Below, one piece after another: positions 1-8,041 of a stretch of 64,000 nt of DNA. Numbering within the stretch: the first letter of the stretch is position 1; each line of letters begins with the position of its first letter. The notes beneath the pieces were generated by a model, which searched no databases, was not told where the DNA came from, and saw nothing but the letters and a program-made list of their open reading frames with translations. Both the position numbers and the translations under genes were made by a program. This stretch comes from Roseinatronobacter monicus (lineage in GTDB: Bacteria; Pseudomonadota; Alphaproteobacteria; Rhodobacterales; Rhodobacteraceae): contig NZ_VFPT01000001.1 of assembly GCF_006716865.1 (NCBI RefSeq), forward strand, positions 1,979,001 through 2,043,000, in the 5' to 3' direction.

Positions 1-408
1 ATTCAGGGCGCGCGCGGCCTCTGCCTCGACATTCTCGAGAACCTCGACCCCGGCTGCGCGCAGCATCGCATGACCACGCCCGGACACGCGCGGGTCCGGG
101 TCGGTAAGCGCGGTTACCACCCGCACCACGCCTGAGTTGATAAGCGTCTGTGCGCAAGGCGGTGTCAGCCCGTGATGGGCGCACGGCTCCAGACTGACAT
201 AGGCGGTGGCGCCGCGCGCATCGCATTTTGCCAGCGCGATCGCTTCGGCGTGGGGCCGCCCGCCGGGCTGTGTCCAGCCACGCGCCAGCACGCGCCCGCC
301 CCGCACCAGAACGCAGCCCACAGCGGGGTTGGGCCAGACCCGCCCAAGCCCGCGCGCGCCCAGTCGGATGGCAAGGCGCATGAAATGCTGGTCACGCTCA
401 CAGGCCAA
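1..408 (-). CDS. ribD: RibD, riboflavin deaminase/reductase, N-terminal part
   Basis: Partial gene running off the left edge; 136 codons are visible. It encodes the zinc-dependent deaminase domain of RibD, which deaminates the pyrimidine intermediate of riboflavin synthesis. Translation of the minus strand shows MRLAIRLGARGLG, WPNPAVGCVLV, the zinc/catalytic motif PHAEAIAL, and the second metal motif EPCAHHGLTPPC, all in the family order. The most likely start is TTG at 408, three bases after the nrdR stop, giving LACERDQHFMRLA; an ATG at 381 would cut the usual N-terminal helix. The tight spacing implies an nrdR-ribD operon, a known bacterial arrangement. The reductase domain lies outside the window. 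Confidence 0.9.
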   Translation of the reverse strand, partial: MACERDQHFMRLAIRLGARGLGRVWPNPAVGCVLVRGGRVLARGWTQPGGRPHAEAIALAKCDARGATAYVSLEPCAHHGLTPPCAQTLINSGVVRVVTALTDPDPRVSGRGHAMLRAAGVEVLENVEAEAARALN

Positions 409-411
409 GGT

Positions 412-879
412 TTACTCTGGCTCTTTCTGCTCTGGCCGCAATTCCGAGACGAATTTGTCGAAATCATCCGCCTCTTGGAAATTCTTATAGACGCTGGCGA
501 AGCGCACATAGGCCACAGTGTCGATCCGCGCGAGGGTTTCCATGACAATCTCGCCAATCATCTTGGAGGGGATGTCCGTGTCGCCCTGACTTTCCAACCG
601 CCGGACGATGCCGGAAATCATCTGGTCAATGCGCTCATGCTCGATAGGCCGTTTCTGCATCGCAATGCGGATCGAGCGTTCCAGCTTCTCGCGGTCAAAT
701 GCCTCGCGGCGGCCATTGGTCTTGACCACAACCAGATCGCGCAGCTGAACGCGCTCATATGTGGTGAACCGCCCCCCGCAGGCTGGGCAAAAGCGCCGCC
801 TGCGGATCGCGCCATGATCTTCGGCTGGGCGAGAATCCTTTACTTGCGTATCGGTGTTTCCACAAAATGGACAGCGCAT
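412..879 (-). CDS. nrdR: NrdR, transcriptional repressor of ribonucleotide reductase genes
   Basis: A 155-residue protein of normal NrdR length. It has an N-terminal zinc ribbon with Cys3, Cys6, Cys31 and Cys34 (RCPFCG and FCPACGGRF), then an ATP-cone domain ([17 protein letters not shown] onward). The family is a nucleotide-sensing repressor of ribonucleotide reductase operons. The start at 879 is chosen because it begins at the conserved MRCPFCG and is preceded by GGGAGAGGAC; the frame stays open upstream to 954 but with no family similarity. It lies directly upstream of ribD and is probably co-transcribed with it. Confidence 0.95.
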   Translation of the reverse strand: MRCPFCGNTDTQVKDSRPAEDHGAIRRRRFCPACGGRFTTYERVQLRDLVVVKTNGRREAFDREKLERSIRIAMQKRPIEHERIDQMISGIVRRLESQGDTDIPSKMIGEIVMETLARIDTVAYVRFASVYKNFQEADDFDKFVSELRPEQKEPE

Positions 880-1019
880 GTCCTCTCCCTCGGGTTTGTT
901 TATGCTTGCTCCGCAAACACTATAGGCAAACCGCGAGGGCTTGGGTAGCAACAAACGTACACCACCAGATCATGGGGGCGCGCCTGTTGCCTTGCAGACT
1001 CAGGGGGGGGGCAGTTTGC

Positions 1020-1451
1020 TTACCTGACCACAATCACGCGTGTCTGATCCATACCCTCGTTTCGGACCATGTCGAAAAAGACGCGGGCATTGTCAGGGTG
1101 CAGGCGCACACATCCGGCCGAGGCAGGGCGGCCAAGACGGTTGACCTGATCCGTGCCGTGAATGGCGTAATGACCGGAATAGAAAACCGAATACGGCATG
1201 GGCGCATTATTGTAGCGGCTGGAGCGGTGATTGCGCGACAGGAATTGTGGCCGCCAATCGCCTGTCGGTGTAATCTTGCCCTGACGTGCAGTTGAAACAG
1301 GCCATTCAAATAAAAGCTGCCCATGATGATAGACATGCATCACCTGTTCACTGATGCTGACCCGTGCGACCACCCGATCCGCCTGCGCCGGCAGCGCGGT
1401 TGCAATGGCCAGACATGACGCGAACACTCCAAATACAAATCGTTGAAACAT
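1020..1451 (-). CDS. L,D-transpeptidase (YkuD domain), exported
   Basis: A 143-residue protein with a cleavable signal peptide (MFQRFVFGVFASCLAIATALPAQA) followed directly by a YkuD catalytic domain. The catalytic signature is present: HGTD in YAIHGTDQVNRLG and the nucleophile cysteine in SAGCVRLHPDNA. The family forms 3-3 crosslinks in peptidoglycan or attaches proteins to it in the periplasm. There is no separate peptidoglycan-binding domain, so this is the short form. It is flanked by nrdR (same strand, about 140 bp gap) and a divergent SDR gene, and is probably its own transcription unit. Confidence 0.9.
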   Translation of the reverse strand: MFQRFVFGVFASCLAIATALPAQADRVVARVSISEQVMHVYHHGQLLFEWPVSTARQGKITPTGDWRPQFLSRNHRSSRYNNAPMPYSVFYSGHYAIHGTDQVNRLGRPASAGCVRLHPDNARVFFDMVRNEGMDQTRVIVVR

Positions 1452-1624
1452 AAAGTCCCCCGTTCAAGTTGTTGTTTGAATTGCCCCCCAAGGCTTTTTC
1501 AGTGGGGAGCGGTCCGAGATTCGAGTCAAGCGGATTCTTGCCGATAGGGGCCGCATTCCTGTTTTTTGCGCTTCCGACATCAACCCTCTTGCCAAATTCT
1601 GCACGAGGTGGGACTAGATCGCGC

Positions 1625-2287
1625 ATGACAGAGCATCTTGATAAAAGACTCGCCCTGATTACGGGGGCTTCGCGCGGGTTGGGGGCGGCACTTGCCGAAA
1701 CCCTTGCTGCAAATGGCTGGCATGTGGTTGCTGTCGGGCGCACCTTGGGTGCGCTGGAGGAACTGGATGACCGCATTCAGGCCAAAGGCGGCAGCGCCAC
1801 GCTGGCGGCGATGGATATCGCCAAAGATGATGCGATGCGTCATCTGTGCCGCGATATTCACGACCGCTGGGGGCATGTCGATCTGTGGGCACATACAGCA
1901 ATTCATGCCCCGCCTATGTCGCCAGCCGATCACATCGCGCTGAAAGACTGGGAAAAATGCGTGGCCATCAATATCCGTGCCACGGGTTTCCTGATCCCGA
2001 TGGTGGCCCCTTTGCTGTTGGCTGCACCGACACGCGCGACGGCAGTGTTTGTCGATGATCCCGCCAGCACGCAGAAATTCATGGGCGCTTATGGCGCGTC
2101 CAAGGCGGCGCAAATGACGCTTGCGCGCGCATGGGCCGCCGAATGCACCAATACCGGCCCCCGTGTTCTGGTAGAGGCCTGCGCCCCCATGCCGACGGCC
2201 ACACGCGCGCGCTTCTATCCCGGCGAAGAGCGCAGCAAACTGACACCCTGTCACACTGAGGCGGAACGGTTGGCCGCGCTGATCTGA
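1625..2287 (+). CDS. short-chain dehydrogenase/reductase (SDR) family oxidoreductase
   Basis: A 220-residue Rossmann protein with the SDR cofactor motif TGASRGLG near the N-terminus and the active-site YxxxK as AYGASKAAQ. Between them lies a degenerate NAG-like segment (AHTAIHAPP). The upstream frame is open from 1469, but the ATG at 1625 starts just before the conserved LALITGASRG. The subfamily resembles the YciK-like SDRs, but the substrate cannot be read from the sequence. It converges on the ybdK-type gene with a 14-bp gap. Confidence 0.85.
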   Translation: MTEHLDKRLALITGASRGLGAALAETLAANGWHVVAVGRTLGALEELDDRIQAKGGSATLAAMDIAKDDAMRHLCRDIHDRWGHVDLWAHTAIHAPPMSPADHIALKDWEKCVAINIRATGFLIPMVAPLLLAAPTRATAVFVDDPASTQKFMGAYGASKAAQMTLARAWAAECTNTGPRVLVEACAPMPTATRARFYPGEERSKLTPCHTEAERLAALI

Positions 2288-2301
2288 AGCTGCGATAGGG
2301 C

Positions 2302-3435
2302 CTAAAGCCCTGTCCTGAATTCAGCGATCAGCGCGCGCACGACTTCGGCCAAGGCCGCGTCGGTATCTGCCCCGTTGTCGCGCGCTTTCGCAAAGACGGC
2401 GCGCTGGCGTTCGGCACTGGTGCCCATCGTCAGAATGTCTTGTGCACCGCGCAACTCGTTCAGGCAGCCCAGCACCATTGCATCCGCTTCCAGCAATTCG
2501 ATCAATTCCTCGACCAGTTGGCCCATAGGGACGACTGTGCTTTTCCCGATATCCAGCAGCCCCTCGCGCGGGCCGTAGCGCTGCGCGCGCCAGCGGTTTT
2601 CGGCGATCAGAAAACGGTCATAGATACGCCAGCGCTGGTTTCGGCGGCGCAACTCCACCAGCATACGGGCGATTGCCTGAACCAGTGCCGCCACGGTCAG
2701 CGTATGCTCCATAATCGGCATCACATCGCAAATGCGCGCCTCCAGCGTGGGAAAACGGGCCGAAGGGCGTATATCCCACCAGATCTTGGTCGTGTCTTCG
2801 ATCAGCCCTGCCTTGATGATCGTATCGACCGAGCGGCGATATTCCGCATGGCTGACAAAATCCGGCGGCAGGCCAGTGCGCGGCAAATTGTCGAAAATCG
2901 TCAGGCGGTAGCTGTTCAATCCGGTATCCTGCCCGCCCCAATAGGGCGACGAGGTTGACAGCGCCAGCAGGTGCGGCAGGAAATAGGTCATCTGGCGCAT
3001 GATATCGATGCGCAGGTCATCATCGGGCAAGCCGACATGCACATGCGTCCCGCTGATCAGCATACGCCGCACAACCCCCGCCAGATCGCGCGCCAGATCA
3101 TTGTAGCGCTGCTTTTCGGTATGCTTGCGACTGTGCCAATCGGCAAACGGGTGGCACGACACCGCAAGCGGGGCCATCCCGTATTGCGCTGCACAATCGG
3201 CGATGGTGCGGCGCAAATGGCCCAGATCGGCCCGCGCCTCTGCGATATTGGCGCATATGCCAGTGCCCACTTCGATCTGGCAGGCCAGAAATTCCGGCGA
3301 GACTTTGTCGCCCAATTCGCGCGCACAATCGCGCATCAGCGCATCGGGCACATCGACCAGCGCGCAGGTTTCGACATCGACAAGAAGGTACTCTTCTTCA
3401 ATGCCAAGCGTGTATTCGGGCACATCATTTGTCAT
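2302..3435 (-). CDS. carboxylate-amine ligase, YbdK/GCS2 family
   Basis: A 377-residue protein starting with [13 protein letters not shown], the characteristic N-terminus of the glutamate-cysteine ligase type 2 (YbdK) family. Further family elements are HVHVGLPD (metal/ATP site region), [17 protein letters not shown] and [12 protein letters not shown]. coli YbdK has weak glutamate-cysteine ligase activity; the true substrate in this organism is unknown. Length is normal. It is divergent from the DUF3445 gene across 76 bp. Confidence 0.9.
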   Translation of the reverse strand: MTNDVPEYTLGIEEEYLLVDVETCALVDVPDALMRDCARELGDKVSPEFLACQIEVGTGICANIAEARADLGHLRRTIADCAAQYGMAPLAVSCHPFADWHSRKHTEKQRYNDLARDLAGVVRRMLISGTHVHVGLPDDDLRIDIMRQMTYFLPHLLALSTSSPYWGGQDTGLNSYRLTIFDNLPRTGLPPDFVSHAEYRRSVDTIIKAGLIEDTTKIWWDIRPSARFPTLEARICDVMPIMEHTLTVAALVQAIARMLVELRRRNQRWRIYDRFLIAENRWRAQRYGPREGLLDIGKSTVVPMGQLVEELIELLEADAMVLGCLNELRGAQDILTMGTSAERQRAVFAKARDNGADTDAALAEVVRALIAEFRTGL

Positions 3436-3511
3436 TCACTCAGCGTATCGTGGTTTTCGCACCCCGCAAGATATAATTGACGCCCTCAAGGCCGCGTTCT
3501 AGCAATACAGC

Positions 3512-4315
3512 ATGACGATCCTGCACCCTGATTTGCCTTTCGCCCCTTGGATCAGACCGGCAGGACAACGCCTGCCCGGTGTGATGCCGCTGGACCGCGC
3601 GGACTGGCTGACCTGCGATGCTGTCTATGCCGAGCAGATGGCAGAACGGACGGCCCTGCTGGCGGCGCGGCCAGACGATGTGCTGGCCACACTGCCGCAA
3701 GCGGAACCTGCTGCGCGCGAATTGCTGGACGAGGTTGTGAAGGAACTGCCTGCTTTGGGGTTTGCTGTCAGCGCGGACAGTGTTTTGCGCCCTGATGGCG
3801 TGACGACAGCGCTCGACAAATCGCGCCCTCTCTGGACATTGGGGCACTTGCTGCAAGCAGATTTTTGTTTGCTTCAGAAACCGGCGGGCGGTGCCGAGCA
3901 TGTTCTGACGGGCGCGGTTCTGTGCTTTCCTTCAAGCTGGACCCTGTCCGAGAAAATCGGCAAGCCCTTGATGCGGATTCATCTGCCCGTAGACAGCTAT
4001 GATTCGCAGATGGGCGCACGGGTGCAGCGCCTGTTCGATGCGATTCGTCCAGAGCAAGCGCTTTGGCGTGCGAATGTTCTGCGCTACACCAACCCTGCCC
4101 TGTATCAGCCCCGGTCTGAATTTGCGCCCAAGGACAAGCGCGATGGCGGCGCATATATCCGCTCTGAAAAGCAATGCCTTGTGAAACTGCCCAAGACCGG
4201 TGCGGTCGTGTTCTCAATCCATACAGTTGTTGTCAGGCGCGACTCTCTGACCAGCGACCAGCGCGCCGCCTTGGAACAGATCGAGCGCTCAGCGCAAGCG
4301 GTCCCCCGAGGATAA
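3512..4315 (+). CDS. DUF3445 protein, haem-dependent oxidative N-demethylase family
   Basis: A 267-residue protein with features of DUF3445: an N-terminal RLPGVMPLDRADWL segment, the central LTGAVLCFPSSWTLSEKIGK, the PLMRIHLPVDSY stretch, and a C-terminal region with FSIHTVVV. Members of this family are haem-binding oxidases, one of which has been described as an oxidative N-demethylase; the substrate here is not known. The stop overlaps a convergent small lipoprotein gene by 27 bp. Start chosen at the first ATG, since the sequence is colinear with the family from residue 5 on. Confidence 0.85.
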   Translation: MTILHPDLPFAPWIRPAGQRLPGVMPLDRADWLTCDAVYAEQMAERTALLAARPDDVLATLPQAEPAARELLDEVVKELPALGFAVSADSVLRPDGVTTALDKSRPLWTLGHLLQADFCLLQKPAGGAEHVLTGAVLCFPSSWTLSEKIGKPLMRIHLPVDSYDSQMGARVQRLFDAIRPEQALWRANVLRYTNPALYQPRSEFAPKDKRDGGAYIRSEKQCLVKLPKTGAVVFSIHTVVVRRDSLTSDQRAALEQIERSAQAVPRG

Positions 4316-4603
4316 CATGCGCTCGCGCTGCCCTTGCGCGATCACAGGCCCCCGCAGGCGCGCGGCGCGTGCTTGCAGCGCCGTAACCCGATCATCTGTG
4401 CTGTCTGTCAGTCGTGCTGTATTGGGGCCGTCAGCAACCTGCGCAAGGATGGTAGAGATCGGTAGCAATTCAGGACTGTTGCCTTGCAGGTTGGCTTGAC
4501 GCGGGGGCAGATCCGTCGGCGCAAAGCACGCCACCAGTACCAGCGGTCCAAGCCAGACCACGCGACCGATTTGCAGACGCTGACAAGACAGTTTCCGAAA
4601 CAT
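4289..4603 (-). CDS. small putative lipoprotein of unknown function
   Basis: A 104-residue protein that I cannot assign to a family. From the ATG at 4603 it has a basic N-terminus (MFRKLSCQRLQIGR), a hydrophobic stretch and a lipobox-like VLVAC, so it may be a lipoprotein with mature Cys near residue 27. The rest is a polar Gln/Asn/Thr/Arg-rich segment without motifs. Its 3' end overlaps the convergent DUF3445 gene by 27 bp. The start at 4603 is preferred to 4690 because only then is the lipoprotein signal at the N-terminus. Confidence 0.55.
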   Translation of the reverse strand: MFRKLSCQRLQIGRVVWLGPLVLVACFAPTDLPPRQANLQGNSPELLPISTILAQVADGPNTARLTDSTDDRVTALQARAARLRGPVIAQGQRERMLSSGDRLR

Positions 4604-4702
4604 TGTATTCCTGACACAAACGCAATCGCAAGATAGCGCGAGAGCCGCGCCGGGCGCAAGCGGGCTTGCGCCCGGCGCAATTACCCCCACAAATAGACAG
4701 TC

Positions 4703-5290
4703 ATGGCACGCAAGAAAAATTCCTCTGCCGATGTGACCGGCCCGCGCATTCGCGCGGCCGCGCTAAGGCTGTTCGCACGACACGGCTATGCGGCTGTTTC
4801 CATGCGCCAGATCGCCACAGAAGTTGGTGTGCAGGCGGGCACGCTGTATCTGTATACGCCGGACAAACAATCTTTGCTGTTTGACCTGATGCAGCAGCAT
4901 ATGCAGGACTTGCTGGCCGAACTGGCCATCCTGCCCCCCGCGACCACCCCCTTGGCCGATCTGGAAAACTTTACGCGGTTTCATATCCGATTTCACCAAG
5001 CGCGCAGTGATGCGGTGTTTATTTCCTACATGGAGTTGCGCAATCTGGAGCCTGCGAATTTCGACCGGATCGAAGCGCTGCGCCGCGATTACGAGGCCCA
5101 TCTCGTAACGATTCTGGCGCGCGGCAAGGCCGCCCATGTGTTTGAATTGCCGGACACCAAGCTTGCCACTTTCGCAGTGATTGCCATGCTGACAGGCGTG
5201 AACACATGGTTTCGTGAAGGCGGGCGACTGAGCCTTGACGCAGTCGAAGAGATATATTGGCAAATGGTGCGCAAAGCAGTCGGTGCGTGA
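4703..5290 (+). CDS. TetR/AcrR family transcriptional regulator
   Basis: A 195-residue regulator with the TetR N-terminal helix-turn-helix: RAAALRLFARHGYAAVSMRQIATEVG, then VQAGTLYLYTPDKQSLLFDL. The C-terminal ligand-binding half (residues about 60 to 190) is diverse, and the inducer cannot be predicted. It lies 160 bp upstream of the glutamate-dehydrogenase-type gene on the same strand and could regulate itself or that gene; this is inference from position only. Confidence 0.9.
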   Translation: MARKKNSSADVTGPRIRAAALRLFARHGYAAVSMRQIATEVGVQAGTLYLYTPDKQSLLFDLMQQHMQDLLAELAILPPATTPLADLENFTRFHIRFHQARSDAVFISYMELRNLEPANFDRIEALRRDYEAHLVTILARGKAAHVFELPDTKLATFAVIAMLTGVNTWFREGGRLSLDAVEEIYWQMVRKAVGA

Positions 5291-5449
5291 CGCGCGACAT
5301 ACGCGCGTAAAGGCCAAATTAAGATGTCTACCTCTATCTACTGCGAAGAGAATAAAATCGCGGTGTCATTGACGTGTCAAATCGGTATCATGCGCGTGAG
5401 GCTGCGCATCAGATATTCCGATGCATACTCGACAAAGGGAGAGGACATT

Positions 5450-6880
5450 ATGCTGGACACGAAAGAGCCAGGCTTTCGCGAAAATGTTGATCTTATGTTC
5501 CGGCGCGCGGTTGCGCATCTGGACCTGCCACCGGGACTGGCTGAGAAGATCCAAATTTGCAACTCCACCTACACCGTGCGTTTCGGGGTGCGGCTGGGCG
5601 GAAAGATAGAAACCTTCGTCGGCTATCGCTCTGTCCATTCAGAGCATATGGAACCCGTAAAGGGTGGCATTCGATATGCCATCGAAGTCAACCAGAACGA
5701 GGTCGAGGCGCTGGCCGCGCTGATGACCTATAAATGCGCATTGGTTGAAACGCCATTCGGCGGCGCAAAGGGCGGCTTGTGCATCGACCCGCGGAAATAT
5801 GAAGAACATGAACTGGAAAAGATCACGCGGCGCTTCGCCTATGAGTTGGCCAAGCGCGACCTGATCAACCCTGCCCAGAACGTACCCGCGCCCGATATGG
5901 GCACCAGCGAGCGGGAAATGGCGTGGATCGCCGACCAATACGCACGCATGAACACAACCGACATCAATGCGCGCGCCTGCGTGACCGGCAAGCCGCTGAA
6001 TGCAGGCGGGATCAAGGGCCGGGTCGAGGCGACAGGCCGGGGCGTGCAATATGCGCTACAGGAATTTTTCCGGCATCCCGAAGATGTTGCAAAGACAGGG
6101 CTGACGGGTGATCTGGCCGGCAAACGGATCATTGTTCAGGGTTTGGGCAATGTGGGCTATCACGCCGCCAAATTCCTGCGTGAAGAGGATGACGCCCTGA
6201 TCATCGGCATTATCGAGCGTGACGGTGCCTTGATCAATGACAAAGGGATGGACCCGGACGCCGTGCGCAACTGGATTGTCCAAACCGGCGGTGTCAAAGG
6301 GTTTGAGGGTGCTGAATATGTCGAGAATGGTGCCACCATTCTGGAAGCGGAATGCGATATCCTTATCCCTGCCGCACTTGAGGGGGTGATCAATATCAAC
6401 AATGCCAGCCGCATTCGCGCCCCCCTGATTATCGAGGCTGCAAATGGCCCCATCACGGCCAGCGCTGATGAAGTCCTGCGCGAAAAAGAGATCATCATCA
6501 TCCCCGACCTCTATGCCAATGCGGGCGGTGTGACGGTTTCATATTTCGAGTGGGTCAAGAACCTTAGCCATATCCGCTTTGGCCGGATGCAGCGCCGTAA
6601 CGAGGAAGCGCATGCCCTGACCTTGGTGCGCGAGTTGGAGCGTCTGTCTGCGGATAAGAACCTTGGCTGGGAATTGTCTCCCAATTTCAAGCGCCGCTAT
6701 TTGCAGGGTGCGGATGAATTGCAGCTTGTGCGTTCGGGGCTGGATGACACGATGCGCACGGCCTACCAATCCATCTCGGAAGAGTGGCACCGCAGACCGG
6801 ACGTCAAGGATCTGCGCACAGCGGCCTTTATCGTGGCCATTGAACGCGTGGCCGCAAGCTACCGCGCCAAGGGTCTTTGA
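5450..6880 (+). CDS. gdhA: Glu/Leu/Phe/Val dehydrogenase, glutamate dehydrogenase type
   Basis: A 476-residue amino-acid dehydrogenase. The substrate domain contains KGGIRYAIEVNQNEVEALAALMTYKCALV and the catalytic-lysine motif TPFGGAKGG; the dinucleotide domain contains VQGLGNVGYHAAKFL. The family interconverts glutamate and 2-oxoglutarate with NAD(P). The ATG at 5450 is preceded by AAGGGAGAGGAC. The frame is open back to 5324, but that extension (including MRVRLRIRYSDAYS) has no family similarity and contains no good ribosome site. The 3' end overlaps the convergent TerB gene by 22 bp. Confidence 0.92.
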   Translation: MLDTKEPGFRENVDLMFRRAVAHLDLPPGLAEKIQICNSTYTVRFGVRLGGKIETFVGYRSVHSEHMEPVKGGIRYAIEVNQNEVEALAALMTYKCALVETPFGGAKGGLCIDPRKYEEHELEKITRRFAYELAKRDLINPAQNVPAPDMGTSEREMAWIADQYARMNTTDINARACVTGKPLNAGGIKGRVEATGRGVQYALQEFFRHPEDVAKTGLTGDLAGKRIIVQGLGNVGYHAAKFLREEDDALIIGIIERDGALINDKGMDPDAVRNWIVQTGGVKGFEGAEYVENGATILEAECDILIPAALEGVININNASRIRAPLIIEAANGPITASADEVLREKEIIIIPDLYANAGGVTVSYFEWVKNLSHIRFGRMQRRNEEAHALTLVRELERLSADKNLGWELSPNFKRRYLQGADELQLVRSGLDDTMRTAYQSISEEWHRRPDVKDLRTAAFIVAIERVAASYRAKGL

Positions 6881-7347
6881 TCGTCAGCTTCTGTCATGCG
6901 CGCCTGCACATACTGGCGCGCATGGGCTGAATCGCGATCACGCAACCCCAGCAGGTTCGAGACAAGGCGCATCAGCCCATCCTCTTGTTCATGGCGTTGC
7001 CCATCCGCAAGGATCACTTCCCACAAATCGCGCAGATAGGCAGGGCGATCTTCCAGCGGCAACACATCCTTGATGGCACGTGTCAGATGAACGCTGTCGC
7101 CCGTGGCCGCTTCCAATTTTTCGGCCTTGGCGCGCAAGGCCGCGCAATCCCAAGGCCCAAGACCAAACCGGCGCGACAAGACGACGTCAATCGCGGCCAC
7201 CTGCAACGGGTTGTAATCATCATTCGCGCGCGCGGCACGCACCAGCAAGGCGGCGACGGCACTCTCGCCGGTCACATCCGCTCTGGTATCTGGTGTTTGG
7301 GTCGGGGCGAACAGGCCCTGTATCCATCTGAGTGTTTTGTTTGACAT
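6859..7347 (-). CDS. TerB-family protein
   Basis: A 162-residue acidic, helical protein of the TerB/DjlA-N type: VAALLVRAARANDDYNPLQVAAIDVVL, then ERA-like ILADGQRHEQEDGLMRLVSNLLGL, in which conserved acidic residues of the fold are seen. TerB-like proteins are often linked to metal or tellurite resistance and stress, but there is no ter operon here. Stand-alone TerB genes are common in Rhodobacterales and their role is unproven. It overlaps the end of the dehydrogenase gene by 22 bp. Confidence 0.8.
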   Translation of the reverse strand: MSNKTLRWIQGLFAPTQTPDTRADVTGESAVAALLVRAARANDDYNPLQVAAIDVVLSRRFGLGPWDCAALRAKAEKLEAATGDSVHLTRAIKDVLPLEDRPAYLRDLWEVILADGQRHEQEDGLMRLVSNLLGLRDRDSAHARQYVQARMTEADDQRPLAR

Positions 7348-7403
7348 CCCTTTTATATAGAGAACACCGCCAAAAACCCCAACCCTGCGCGATCACACTT
7401 GCT

Positions 7404-7925
7404 TCAAGCGCTGACCGGCAACCCTTCGACCTGACCGGTATCATCAGGTGTAAACGTCATCGCCAGACCGTTAATGCAATGCCGCTTGCCCGTTGGTTCG
7501 GGGCCATCGTCAAAGATATGCCCCTGATGACCGCCGCAATTCGCACAATGAACCTCTGTGCGCACCATGAAAAAGCTGCGGTCGGATTTCGTACCGGTTG
7601 CCCCTTCAATGGCGTCCCAGAAACTTGGCCAACCGGTCCGGCTGTCATATTTGGTTTCCGACCTGTAAATGGCCTGCCCGCAGCCCGCGCAATTATAGGT
7701 GCCCGCGCGCTCTTCCTCCAGCAGGGGCGAGCGTTCGCCCATCAGCGTGTTCGAGTATGCTCTTTCCGTCGCATGATCGCGCAAAACTGCATATTGCGCA
7801 GGGGTCAGGCGTTCGCGCCACTCTGCGTCGGACAGGGTGAATGGAAACTGTGTGTCTGATGTTGCGGCCCTTGCCCCCATAAGCGCAAGTCCGGTTGTCA
7901 CCAGAAATGAACGTCGTTTCATCAT
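7404..7925 (-). CDS. msrB: MsrB, peptide-methionine (R)-S-oxide reductase, exported
   Basis: A 173-residue protein: an N-terminal twin-arginine-like signal (KRRSFLVTTGLALMGARA) and a complete MsrB domain. Two CxxC zinc motifs (NCAGCG and HCANCGG), RTGWPSFWDAI and the catalytic cysteine in KRHCINGLAM are present. The enzyme reduces methionine-R-sulfoxide in proteins; the signal places it in the periplasm, with Tat export an inference from RRSFL. The start ATG at 7925 follows GGAGG with 5-base spacing; a second ATG directly follows at 7922. Upstream codons to 7982 do not resemble the family. Confidence 0.92.
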   Translation of the reverse strand: MMKRRSFLVTTGLALMGARAATSDTQFPFTLSDAEWRERLTPAQYAVLRDHATERAYSNTLMGERSPLLEEERAGTYNCAGCGQAIYRSETKYDSRTGWPSFWDAIEGATGTKSDRSFFMVRTEVHCANCGGHQGHIFDDGPEPTGKRHCINGLAMTFTPDDTGQVEGLPVSA

Positions 7926-8041
7926 GGTATCCTCCATTGATATACACGTACTACGGCGCAGACAGCCTGTCAGTTTCAACAAATAGCGCAGATGCCGATC
8001 ATCGCTTCAACAAGCCTCTGTGATCTGTCATTATCCTTGGC

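Noticed and set aside
172..948. 258-codon plus-strand frame over ribD/nrdR
   Set aside because: It is antisense to two clearly recognisable genes, and its translation has no family features.
880..960. Possible NrdR box (TATAGTGTTT) upstream of nrdR
   Set aside because: Only one half of the known palindromic box is seen, and no second box lies at the usual spacing; too weak to list.
2287..2310. Terminator between SDR and YbdK-type genes (AGGGCCTAAAGCCCT)
   Set aside because: The stem is only about five base pairs and has no T tract; it also overlaps the last codons of the ligase gene.
6859..7347. Tellurite resistance operon
   Set aside because: Only a single TerB-like gene is present; terC, terD, terZ and terA homologues are absent nearby.
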